From Bretschneidera sinensis (Eukaryota; Streptophyta; Magnoliopsida; Brassicales; Akaniaceae), in the NCBI GenBank assembly GCA_023935145.1, contig CM043702.1:102737588-102801587 (forward strand): a DNA stretch of 64,000 bases. Reading direction: 5' to 3'. The notes beneath the pieces are model-generated. The model saw only the letters and a list, made by a program, of their open reading frames with translations, made no database searches and was not told where the DNA came from. Both the position numbers and the translations under genes were made by a program. Positions 10,101 through 20,177 of the stretch are shown one piece after another; position 1 is the stretch's first letter; each line of letters starts with the position of its first letter.

Positions 10101-12944
10101 CCAAGCATAACAAAGCCTTAGCTTCATCACTTTAAGAACAGAAAAGCATTGGCTTTATCACATAGCCTAGAAAGGCCTTTACTTCATCATGCCAAGAACA
10201 ACATAGCCTTAGCTTCATCATGCCAAGCACAACAAAGCCTTGGCTTTATCACATTAAGAATAGAAAAGCCTTAGCTTCATCACACCAAGGACAACAAGCC
10301 TTGGCTTCATCATTCCAAGCACAAAAAAGCCTTGGCTTCATCATGCCAAGCACAAAAAAAAGCCTTGCTCCATTACACAAATCACAACAAAGTCTTGGCT
10401 TCATCACACCAAGCACAACGAAGCCTTGGCTTCATTTCACTAAGAACAACAAAGCTTCGGCCTAATAACCTAAGCACAACAAAGCCTTGGCTTCTTCACA
10501 CCAAGCATAGTAAAGTCTTTACTTCATCACGCCTAGCACAACAAAGCTTTGGCTTCATTACGCCAAGAGAAAAAAATTGTTGGCCTCATTACTCTAAGCA
10601 TAACAAAGCCTTGGCTTCATTTCGCCAAGCACAGAAAAGCCTTGGCTTTATCACACTAAGCACAATAAAGCTTTGGTTTCATTTCACCAACCATAGAAAA
10701 GCCTTGGCTTCATCACGCCAAGTACAGTAAAGCCTTGGTTCCATCACGCCAAGCACAGCAAAGCCTTGGCTTCATCTCACTAAGCAAAACAAAGCCTTGG
10801 CTTCATGATGCTAGGCACAGTAAAGACTTGGCTTCATCATGCCAAGCACATCAAAGCCTTGGCTGTATCACGCCAAGCACAGCAAAGCCTTCACTGTATC
10901 ATGCCAAACACAACAAAGCCTTGGCTGTATCACACTAAACAAAGCAAAGCCTTGGATGCATCAGGCTAAGCACAACAAAGCCTTGGCTTCATCACGCCAA
11001 GCACAACAAAGCCTTGGCTCCATCACGATGAGCACAATAAAGCCGTGGCTCCATCACGATGAGCACAACAAAGCATTGGCTATTTCACGCCAAGTACAGC
11101 AAAGTCATGGCTCCATCATAGCGAGCCTAATAAAGCATTGGCTTCATCATGCCAAGCATAGGAAAGCCTTGACATCACCATGCTAAGCACAATAGAGACT
11201 TGGCTTCATGACGCCAAGCACAACAAAGCCTTAGTTGCATCACACCAAACACCGCAAAGCCTTGGCTCTATCAGGCCAAGCACAATAAAGCCTCAGCTTC
11301 ATCCCACCAAGCACAGTAAAGCCTTGGCTTCGTCACACCAAGCACAACAAAGCTTTGGCTTCATAACAACGAGCATAACAAAGCGGTGGCTCAATCACAC
11401 CAAGCACAACAAAGCCTTGGCTTCATTAAGCCAGGCACAACAAATCCTTGGCTTCTATACACTAAGCACAACAAAGCCTTAGCTTCATCACGCCAAGCAT
11501 AGAAATGCCTTGGTTTCATTACACTAAGCACAACAAAGCCTTTTCTTCATTATGAGAAGAACAGAAAAAGCATTGGCTTCATCACTCTAAACACAACAAA
11601 GCTTTGTCTCCATCACCCCAAGAACAAAAAAGCCTTGGCTTTATAATGACAAGCACGGAAAAAGCCTTGGCTTCATCACAATAAGCACGAAAAAAGCCTT
11701 GGCTTCATCACACTAAGCACAACAAAGTCTTGTCTCCACCACGCATAGAACCGAAAAGCCTTGGCTTTATAATGCCAAACTCAATAAAGCCTTTGCCTTA
11801 TCCCACCAAGAAGAGCAAAAACCTTGGTCTCATTACACCAAGCACAACAAAGCCTTTTCTTCATCACGCTAAGCATAGTGAAGCCTTGGCTCCATCATGC
11901 CAAGCACAGCAAAGCCAAGGCCTTATCACTCCAAGAACAAAAAAGCCTTGGCTGTATCATTTAAAGCACAAAAAAGCCTTAGCTTCATCACGCCAAGCAT
12001 ATTAAAGCCTTGGCTTCATTATGCTAAGCTCTGCAAAGCCTTGGCTCCATCACGCCAAGCATAACAAACCCTTGGTTTTAGCTCGCCATGTACAATAAAG
12101 TTGTGGCTTCAACATGCTAAGCACAGCAAAGCCTTGGCTCCATCACGCCAAGCACAACACATCTATGGCTTCACATACTAAGCACAGTAAAGCCTTGTCT
12201 CCATCATGCCAAGCAGAACAAAACATTATGTTCATCACACCAAGCACCACATAGCCTTATCTTCATCACACAAAGAACAACAAAGCCTTGGCTTCATCAC
12301 ACCAAGCACAGAAAATCCTGGGCTTCATTACACTAAGCGCAATAAAGCCTTGGCATCATTTCACCAAGCATAACCAAGCATAGCAAAGCCTTGGCTCCAT
12401 CATACCAAGAAGAACAAAGCCTTCGCTTCATCACACCAAGCACAACAATTCCTTAGATCCGTCATGCCAATTACAGCAAAGCCATGGCTTCATCATGCCA
12501 AGTACAGCAAAGCCTTGGCTGCTCCTCGCCAAGCCCAACAAAGAATTTTCTCCATAACGTCAAGCATAACAAAGCCTTGCCTTTATCACACCAAGCACAA
12601 TAAAGCCTAGCCTATATCCCGTCAACCACAACAAATCTTTAGCTTTGTCACGTTAAGCACAGGAAAGGCTTGGCTTTATCACACTAGGCACAAAAAAACC
12701 TTAGCTTCATCACGACCTCCATCACGCTAAGCACAACAAAGACTTAGCTCCATCACGCCAAGCAAAACAAAGCCTTGACTTCATTGCACCAAGTACAAAA
12801 AAGTAGTGTCTTCATGACACCATAAACATTAAAGCCTTGGGTTCATCATGCCAAGAACAAAAATGTCTTGGCTTCATCACACTAAGTAAAGCAAAGCCAT
12901 GGATCCATCACGCCAAGCACTTCAATGCATTAGCTTTAGCACAC
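7155..12944. repeat. 31-bp satellite array, segment 1
   Basis: Tandem copies of a 31-bp unit, about 187 monomers. A unit close to consensus is 10978-11008. The period is read from recurring CCTTGG, for example 7883 to 7914. Each unit holds the inverted pair CTTGGC and GCCAAG with an 8-base spacer, followed by an AAGCACAACA linker. Monomers differ by roughly 10-30%. Variant monomers recur in the same order about every 1.4-1.6 kb, so the array has higher-order structure. Because 31 is not a multiple of 3, open frames of up to 132 codons read as a 31-residue repeat. I treat these as by-products. Confidence 0.95.
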
Positions 12945-14327
12945 TGATGAGAGTCATAAAATGCATCTAAAAAATACTTAATTGTTAGCATTTTAGGGTT
13001 GATCAAGGTTGGAATTACACTTTTATACCTTAATAACTATAAAGTGTTATTCTTGAATCGTTGACTTATTTCAGTGCATTTTCAGGTACTTTGAGCCTAA
13101 AAAAGAGATAGAAAAGCTATCATCATTTTAAACACGAAGCTTCAATGAATACTTAAGTGAGATAATGGTCGTGGAAGAGCCAAGATGAAGAGAAACCAAG
13201 CAAAGAGATTTACCAAATTGCCAGAATTTCCCGTACAGATCAATCATCTTTGAAAATTAAACTGTATTGATGCAAGAAGAACCAGGAGATGAACCATATA
13301 TTCTTAGCAAGATCCGGAAGTCTATTTTCTGGAGAATTTTACGACTTATAAAACTGATTTTTCTAGAAAAAGTTATGGCAGTTTTAGTAGACAAAGGTCA
13401 GGATGTGCGGGCTGTGCGGGATTTCAGCGTGATTTTGGGATTAAATTTTGCATCCCACATCGGTTAGAAAACACATTTCTATATCCCACATCCCATATCG
13501 GATTGGAAACACATTGCACTCGTGGTATTTCCCTATAAAAGGCCTACTCCACTTCAGCTTTGAGGCATCAATCGGAGCTCATCTGAAATCATCAGAGAGT
13601 GAATCCAGAGGGCTTTTAGGAGCAATCCAGAGGGCCTTTAGGATGAATCCGAAGTAAAATTTTGGAGGGCAAGCTGAGGAATCGCTGAAGCTTTCGCTAC
13701 CAAGGAGGAGATGATCGTTGAGAGGCCGGAGGCAACTCAAGGAAGCATGAGTTCCATAGCCAGCTAGTCTCCAAGTAAGGTGAAAGGATGAATCCCTAGG
13801 TGTAGTTTGGTATTATTTTCATTAAATATTGTTATGTTTTATTCTTAATTTAATTAGTAGATTTATTATTACTCCGGTGATTGCATGCTTCTTTTCCATA
13901 TAAGTTCAGTCATGCTTTTCTTATGTGTACCTGTTTGGATGTGATTGAGTCCGGTAGATCTCCTTTATAGATTTGTCCATTGCTGCAGTATTGTCGTTTA
14001 GATGTGTCGTCATCTCTTGATAATTTATAAGTTAGGTCATGTGTGCTTGAAAGTAAAAGAAGATTTCATAATAATTACATTAGGATTTATAAATGCGCTT
14101 TAATTAAATATTTTCCGATTGCCTGTTCGGGATGTGAAACTTGCAATCGAGATAAAAACAACTGAATCAAGTTAGGATTAGAGCAACGAACCTAGGGAGG
14201 ATTTCCAGAACCTTGTCGTTTCTTTATTATATTATTCAATCATTCACATAATTTTCATAAAATCAACAATTCAAATTCTTTAAATCAATCTTTTATCGTC
14301 TGTGTTAAAATTCATACTTTCTTTGTA
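12945..14327 (+). repeat. Element B 5' LTR, last ~85 bp missing
   Basis: It starts TGATGAGAGTC and matches the 3' LTR until about 14327. Two differences are structural. About 36 bp are missing near 13805, between short GTAGTT repeats. The terminal ~85 bp (the GGAATCGACACC block to TAATCA in the 3' copy) are replaced by a short segment containing CCTAGGGAGGATTT, which duplicates 14191-14204. The LTR carries one copy of the ~185-bp module found in the LTRs of C and D. Confidence 0.85.
13534..13540 (+). promoter_or_regulatory. TATA box of element B 5' LTR
   Basis: TATAAAA in a CCCTATAAAAGG context, about 590 bp into the LTR. The same box is kept in the 3' LTR at 18508-18514. It should set the start of the genomic RNA. 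Confidence 0.7.
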
Positions 14328-14346
14328 TAGCAACCTAGGGAGGATT

Positions 14347-14364
14347 TGGAGCCGTTGCCGAGGA
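14347..14364 (+). other. Element B primer-binding site (tRNA-Asp type), degenerate
   Basis: TGGAGCCGTTGCCGAGGA differs at two positions from TGGCGCCGTTGCCGGGGA, the complement of the plant tRNA-Asp(GUC) 3' end. The tRNA match is from memory of that tRNA. Confidence 0.75.
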
Positions 14365-14543
14365 AACGCGCTTAAATACAAAGAAGATTGTCAACTTTTG
14401 ACATGATGATAGAAGAATTGTAAATATTTTTCTTTTCAGCAGTTTGTATATACGGTAATATTGTTCCTTTACCTTAGTTTTAATTTTCTGATTATTTATT
14501 TATTATTTTGTTTTATTTATTTCCCCTCTGATTCATTTGGTGT

Positions 14544-15782
14544 ATGCTTAGACTGAGAGATTTGCGAGGTAGATTCATTAGAGGACCTGAACTAGAATTA
14601 CTCTCTCCTTCCGAGTCTGATAGTGAAACCTCGCCTAGATCAACCAATAGTGGAAACCCAAGTGAGAATTTAGAGGATTCTGTTAATATGGCCGATAACC
14701 GTAATGAGAATGTTGCTAGGACACTTCAGGATTACCTCCACCCTACATGCACAGCCACACCATCATGCATCATGTTTCCAGCCAATACTCACCAATTAGA
14801 TCTTAAACCAGGGATGATTCAGTTACTCCCTACGTTTCATGGCTTGGATAATGAAAACCCATATGTGCACATTAGAGAGTTTAAGGAAGTAGTCACGACT
14901 TTTCATAGTCAAGATGAAACTGGTGACATTGTGAGGCTTAAGTTCTTTCCTTTCGCTTTGAAGGATAAAGCTAAGAGTTTGCTATACTCACTAAGACCAC
15001 GATCTATTAGGTCATGGACTGAGATGACTCGGGCTTTCTTTAACAAATACTTTCCCCAACATAAGACCAACGCTTTGAAAAGGAAAATCTCCACCTTTGC
15101 ACAAAAGGATAGTGAGACCTTATATCAGTCTTGGGAAAGATTTAAGGAGTTATTGAGTATGTGCCCTCACCATAGGTATGAGAGTTGGCGCTTGGTGAGC
15201 TATTTTTATGAGGGACTTACATATAGAGACTGCCAATTCATAGAGATGATGTGTAATGGTGGGTTCTTGGAGAAAGATCCTGATGAGGCCATAGAGTACC
15301 TCAATGAGCTTCCTGAAAAAGCTCACACTTGGACTGGACCTAGTGCTACTAAAAGCACAAATAGGTCACGACCTATAGGGAACCCAAATGGTGGTGGAAT
15401 TTACCATCTTAGGGAAGAGGATAACCTTAAGACCAAGGTCGAGATGCTCACTAGGGAACTAGAGGCATTAAAGAATAAAAGCTCAAAGCCAACACACGTG
15501 GTCAATCATGCAAAATCTTTTGAACCATGTTTTGTGTGTGGCGGGGTAGACCATCTCGCCCAAGAGTGTCCCACATTTGCTGATATGAGAGGGATGTATA
15601 AGGAACGATGTAATTCCTTAGGCATGTACACGAACCCTTTTACACCCTTCTTTAATACCTATAATTCGGGATGGTGCGATAACCCCACCTTCAGCTGGAA
15701 ATCTAAAAATCAGCAGTTTGCACAACCCCTAGCTCATATTCTACACCATATCATGCACCTGTGTCTTCTAGTAGTTCTTTAG
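14544..15782 (+). CDS. gag: Element B Gag polyprotein, 412 codons, open
   Basis: Open from MLRLRDLRGRF to the stop at 15782. Residues about 75-245 form the retrotransposon Gag capsid region, with SCIMFPAN, KPGMIQLLPTFHGL, ENPYVHIREF and FFNKYFPQHKTN. A zinc knuckle of the form C-x2-C-x4-H-x4-C lies near residue 335 (CFVCGGVDHLAQEC). Gag would package the RNA and form particles in the cytoplasm. The start is supported by the matching start of the element D gag at 26542. The last ~20 codons look out of frame compared with relatives (the NSGWCDNPTFSW region is followed by unrelated residues), so the end is probably a frameshift. This is the longest intact gag in the window. Confidence 0.88.
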   Translation: MLRLRDLRGRFIRGPELELLSPSESDSETSPRSTNSGNPSENLEDSVNMADNRNENVARTLQDYLHPTCTATPSCIMFPANTHQLDLKPGMIQLLPTFHGLDNENPYVHIREFKEVVTTFHSQDETGDIVRLKFFPFALKDKAKSLLYSLRPRSIRSWTEMTRAFFNKYFPQHKTNALKRKISTFAQKDSETLYQSWERFKELLSMCPHHRYESWRLVSYFYEGLTYRDCQFIEMMCNGGFLEKDPDEAIEYLNELPEKAHTWTGPSATKSTNRSRPIGNPNGGGIYHLREEDNLKTKVEMLTRELEALKNKSSKPTHVVNHAKSFEPCFVCGGVDHLAQECPTFADMRGMYKERCNSLGMYTNPFTPFFNTYNSGWCDNPTFSWKSKNQQFAQPLAHILHHIMHLCLLVVL

Positions 15783-16291
15783 AAGAAACTTTACATGCTT
15801 TTATTGAGGCACAGGGTAATACTAATAAAATACTTGAATCGTTAATTGTGCAGGTTGTTGAAGAACATAAGGAGATAAAGAGCCAAATGTCCAAGTTGAT
15901 GAGCTACTTGAGTGTGACTGAGTGAGGTAAGTTCCCTGCTCAAGCTCAGTCCACATCCCATGGTTAGTACCTGGCGCAACATAATTTGAAGGAGGTGAAT
16001 GCCATTAAGACAGTAAGTGGTAAGTCCTTACACATCCCAACAACGAAGAAATCAGAGGATGTGGACGAAAGCCACCAAGTATACATGATGGACTCATTCA
16101 TGGAAAAGGTCCAGCATCTTAATCAATTGGAGTCCACCCCCACCCATGGCTTCACCAGAGCACATATCGAGCCAAAATTTGCGGATGTTATTGATGACAT
16201 CCTTGAGGCCCCTCCCAAGCATAGAAACACTGAATTTGGCAATGAAGCAGTGGCGGGTGCATTCAACCTATGTCTTTCTAGGAGGAAATAA
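15783..16291 (+). pseudogene. Element B gag-pol junction remnant, pol deleted
   Basis: The first part continues the gag C-terminal region in another frame (EEHKEIKSQMSKL). From 15986 the frame holds VNAIKTVSGKS, the segment that normally precedes protease, then jumps to SHQVYMMDSFMEKVQHLNQL and EAPPKH, which in element E lie after protease. It then stops, and the post-pol block follows at once. Protease, RT, RNase H and integrase have therefore been removed by at least two deletions. The remaining 101-codon frame has no enzyme motif. Confidence 0.75.
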
Positions 16292-17918
16292 GAGCGTCTG
16301 GCTAAAGACGTAAAACTTAGCGCTCATAGGAGGCAACCCATAACGTATCCTTTTATTTTTATTGTTTTCCATATCTCTTTTTTCTTGTTTATTATTATTA
16401 TTTTGATGTTTTCCAGTTTTATTTTAGTATTTATTTTTCAGGGATAAATAAATGAAGCAGTTCAAATGATCGTGCACAACTTTCAACTCCATGCATCGTT
16501 GGTTAAAAAGGGAGTTTCCTTAACTTTTGCTTTTTCATTGAGGACAATGCTTATCTTAAGTTGGGGGTGGAAGATATACATTTCTTATTGCATATCATTG
16601 AACTGCTTGGTGCCATCTTTGTTTTTGTTTAGCATGCTTTGTGTTAGCCTTAGAGTCAATTTACATTTCAATGATATAAACTTAATTGAGATAGCAGATA
16701 GCATGTAGAAGAAGTTAAATCTTGCTTCAGTTCGAAATTAATTTAAGTATCAATCTTCATTTGGTTTGAGATTCTAGTTTATGGTAAGATTGTATGATTA
16801 GTTGTAAACCTTTAGAGAAATTTTATGTGTGATTGTTTTATGAATAATTTTGCGGTCTTGACAAGCTCTAGAACTTACTTGATAATCACTTGAGGCGAAT
16901 TCCTACAATGCACACTACTTAGGATATGATATAGGCCATTTTAGAACCGTTTGAGCCTTTCAAACCTATCATTGCTATATTTATCACTAGTCACCTATTT
17001 GAGCCTTTTTCTTGAAAAGAAAAATTGAGCCTTGTTTCTTTCGATAAACCAGTTACTTACCTTTATGAGCCTAAAAATATTTCTATCCTTACCTTTCTTT
17101 TAAAAGAATTTAGTTATACACATGTTGTGAGAAGCACTTAAAAGGAGTAAGGGTGGAAATATGAAAATATATCACTACCGCAACCCAATTACATTAAAGG
17201 AGATAAGTTGGGGGTTGTGGAAAAGAAAAGAAAAAAAATGAAAAAGAAGGTGAACGGTTATCTGCCAAAAATAAAAAAAATAAAAAAAAGAATTATGGCA
17301 AAGAAAGAAAAGAAAAAAAATGGTGATTTGTTGAAAGAAATGCTCAAAAAATGGTTGAAAGAGTTGGGTGTTGAAGTAAGGTTATCCAGTGCTTAAAGAG
17401 TTGTGTTCAAAACTAAAACATTAAGTTCTTCTACTTGTTGAATCCTTCCCGTTCTTTCTTAACCTTTACCTTAGCCTAACGTTACAAGCTTATTAAAGAC
17501 CTTTTGATCCAATGTAGTGTGATTTTTCTATAATAGTGGAGAGTGATTTGAAAAGTGAGCCTATGGAGCTTGTTTTTGTGATTAATGTCACGCAATTTAT
17601 TATGTTTTTAGAGGTCAAGACTTGTATTCACGAATGTTATGCATAAAATCATCCGGGTGTTTGGATTAATGGTTTGTGGTAAGATTGATGTTAAGAGTCA
17701 ATAACAATTTTAAGATTGATGTTTGGATTACTTTTGGACTTAGGTGAAATTTAATGATTCTATGTGCCGTATGTTATGTGCAATTTTTAAGACAAAAAGT
17801 GAATTACTCTTGGTTCAACACTAGCATTGCTTTACTTTGTTTTTAACTCCTACCATAGAATTCATCTCTTATTTTCACTTCAATTGCTAGGGACTAGCAA
17901 TAAGCTAGTTGGGGGTTG
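16292..17918 (+). other. Element B 3' non-coding region with two polypurine tracts
   Basis: It opens with the post-pol block (16296-16331, AAACTTAGCGCTCATAGGAG). A first G-rich tract sits at 16536-16570 (CATTGAGGACAATG, then AAGTTGGGGGTGG). The terminal tract is at 17888-17918 (GGGACTAGCAATAAGC, then TAGTTGGGGGTTG), touching the 3' LTR. An A-rich lysine frame at 17208-17396 is low complexity, not a credible gene. The region aligns with that of element D. Confidence 0.75.
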
Positions 17919-19413
17919 TGATGAGAGTCATAAAATGCATCTAAACAATACTTAATTGTTAGCATTTTAGGGTTGATCGAGGTTGGAATTACACTTTTAT
18001 ACCTTAATAACTCTAAAGTGTTATTCTTGAATCGTTGACTTATTTTAGTGCATTTTTAGGTACTTTGAGCCTAAAAAAGAGATAGAAAAGCTATCATCAT
18101 TTTAAACACGAAGCTTCAATGAATACTCGAGTGAGATATTGGTCGTGGAAGAGCCAAGATGAAGAGAAACCAAGCAAGAAGATTTACTAAATTGCTAGAA
18201 TTGCCTGTACAGATCAATCATCTTTGAAAATTAAAATGTATTGATGCAAGAAGAACCAGGAGATGAACCATATATGCTTAGAAAGATCCGGAAGTCTATT
18301 TTCTGGAGAATTTTATGACTTGTAAAAATGATTTTTCTAGAGAACGTTATGGCAGTTTTAGTAGACAAAGGTCAGGCTATGCGGGCTGTGCGGGATTTCA
18401 GCGTGATTTTGGGCTTAAATACCGCATCCCACATTGGTTGAAAAACACATTTCTATATCCCACATCCCACATCGAATTGGAAACACATTGTACTCATGGT
18501 ATTTCCCTATAAAAGGCTTACTCCACTTCAGCTTTGAGGCATCAATCGGAGCTCATCTGAAATCATCAGAGAGTGAATCTAAAGGGCCTTTAGGAGCAAT
18601 CCAGAGGGCCTTTAGGACGAATCTGAAGTATAATTTTGGAGAGTAAGCTGAGGAATCGCTGAAGCTTTCACTACGAAGGAGGAGATGATCGTTGAGAGGC
18701 CGGAGGCAACTCAAGGAAGCATGAGCTCCATGGCCGGCTAGTCTCCAAGCAAGGCGAAGGGATGAATCCCTAGGTGTAGTTGTTCTTATTTTCCTTTATT
18801 TGATTCAGTTGTAGTTTGGTATTATTTTCATTAAATATTGTTATGTTTTATTCTTAATTTAATTAGTAGATTTATTATTACTCCGGTGATTGCATGCTTC
18901 TTTTCCATATAAGTTCAGTCATGCTTTTCTTATGTGTACCTATTTGGGTGTGATTGAGTCCGATAGATCTCTTTTATAGATTTGTCCATTGCTACGGTAT
19001 TGTCGTTTAGATATATCATCGTCTCTTGATAATTTATAAGTTAGACCATGTGCGCTTGAAAGTAAAAGAAGATTTCATAACAATTACATTAGGATTTATA
19101 AATGCGCTTTAATTGAATATTTTTCGATTGCCTGTTTGGGATGTGAAACTTGCAATTGAGATAAAAACAACTGAATCAAGTTAGGATTAGAGCAACGAAC
19201 CTAGGGAGGATTTTCGAAACCTTGTCGTTTATTTATTATATTATTCAATCATTCACATAATTTTCATAAAATCAACAATTCAAATTCTTTCAATTAATCT
19301 TTTATCGTCTGTGTTAAAATTCACACCTTCTTTTGTAATTAACTTGTTTCCCTATGGAATCGACACCCCAAAGCTGTACTACAAATAACCGTGTTATAAT
19401 TTGGGCGTAATCA
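17919..19413 (+). repeat. Element B 3' LTR, complete
   Basis: 1495 bp, from TGATGAGAGTC to GGGCGTAATCA, followed by the duplication CACAC. TATA box at 18508-18514. It carries the U5 block CCCTATGGAATCGACACC near 19352, which the 5' LTR has lost. Confidence 0.9.
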
Positions 19414-20177
19414 CACACCAAGCACAGTAATGCCTTCGCTCAATCATTCCACATGCAACAAAGCCTTGGCTTCATTACTCTAAGCATAGAAAAGCCTTGG
19501 CTTCAACACGCCAAGCACAAAAAATCCTTGGCTTCATTTCGCCAAGAACAAAAAAGCGTTGACTCCATCACAACAAGTACAACAAAGCTTTTGGCTTCAT
19601 CACGTAAACCACAAGGAAAACCTTGGCTTCATGACACTTAACACAACAAAGCCTTGGCTTGATCATGCAAACAAAAAAAAGACTTAGCTTCATCACGCCA
19701 AGTATAACAAAGCCTTAGCTCCATCAGCCAAGCACAACAAAGTCGTTGCTTCATCACGCCAAGCATAACAAAGCCTTGGGTTCGTAAATCCAAGCACAAA
19801 AAAGCCTTGTCTTCTTCATGCCATGCATAACTAAACCTTGGGTTCATAACGACAAGCACAACAAAGTCTTGGCTTAATGATACCATGCAAAACAAAGCCT
19901 TGGCTTCATCACGCTACGCACAACAAAGCCTTGGCTTCATCACACCATGCAAAAGAAAGCATTGGCTTCATCACTCCAAGCATGGAAAAGCCTTGGCTTC
20001 ATCACCCCAAGAATAAAAAAACCTTGTTCTAAGCACTACAAGGCCTTGGCTCCATCATGACAAGCATAAAAAGCCTTGGTTTCATCAGGCTTAGCACAAC
20101 AAACCTAGAGCTCCATCTTGTCGAGTACAAGAAAGCCTTGGCTTAATCACACCAAGCCTATCAATGCCTTGGCTCCA
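19414..20177. repeat. 31-bp satellite array, segment 2
   Basis: About 25 monomers of the same 31-bp unit lie between elements B and C. This shows that both inserted into one pre-existing array. Units keep the CTTGGC and GCCAAG pair. The antisense frame 19895-19638 is a by-product of the repeat. Confidence 0.93.

Larger units (their letters stand above)
12945..19413 (+). mobile_element. Element B: pol-less Athila-like retrotransposon with intact gag
   Basis: It is bounded by related LTRs (12945-14327 and 17919-19413) and by the perfect 5-bp duplication CACAC at 12940-12944 and 19414-19418. Satellite continues on both sides. Internal order: degenerate tRNA-Asp primer site, gag (412 codons), a short remnant of the gag-pol junction, a conserved post-pol block, 1.6 kb of non-coding DNA and a polypurine tract. 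RT, RNase H and integrase are absent. The length is 6469 bp. Its gag is clearly related to that of element D, so D-like copies are the natural source of enzymes for it. Confidence 0.93.

Noticed and set aside
7118..12005. Series of plus-strand open frames of 60-132 codons with similar peptides
   Set aside because: They are the 31-bp satellite read through in rotating frames; no promoter, start context or domain supports genes.
7155..12944. Possible CRISPR-like array because of ~30-bp repeats
   Set aside because: Repeats are directly adjacent with no unique spacers, and the context is plant retrotransposons.
13267..13467. Recurring frame with EEPGDEPY seen in many places
   Set aside because: It is the ~185-bp LTR module; copies sit in different frames and strands with stops, so it is not coding.
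17208..17396. Lysine-rich 62-codon frame
   Set aside because: It lies in an A-rich part of the element B 3' non-coding region, and the aligned region of D does not keep the frame.
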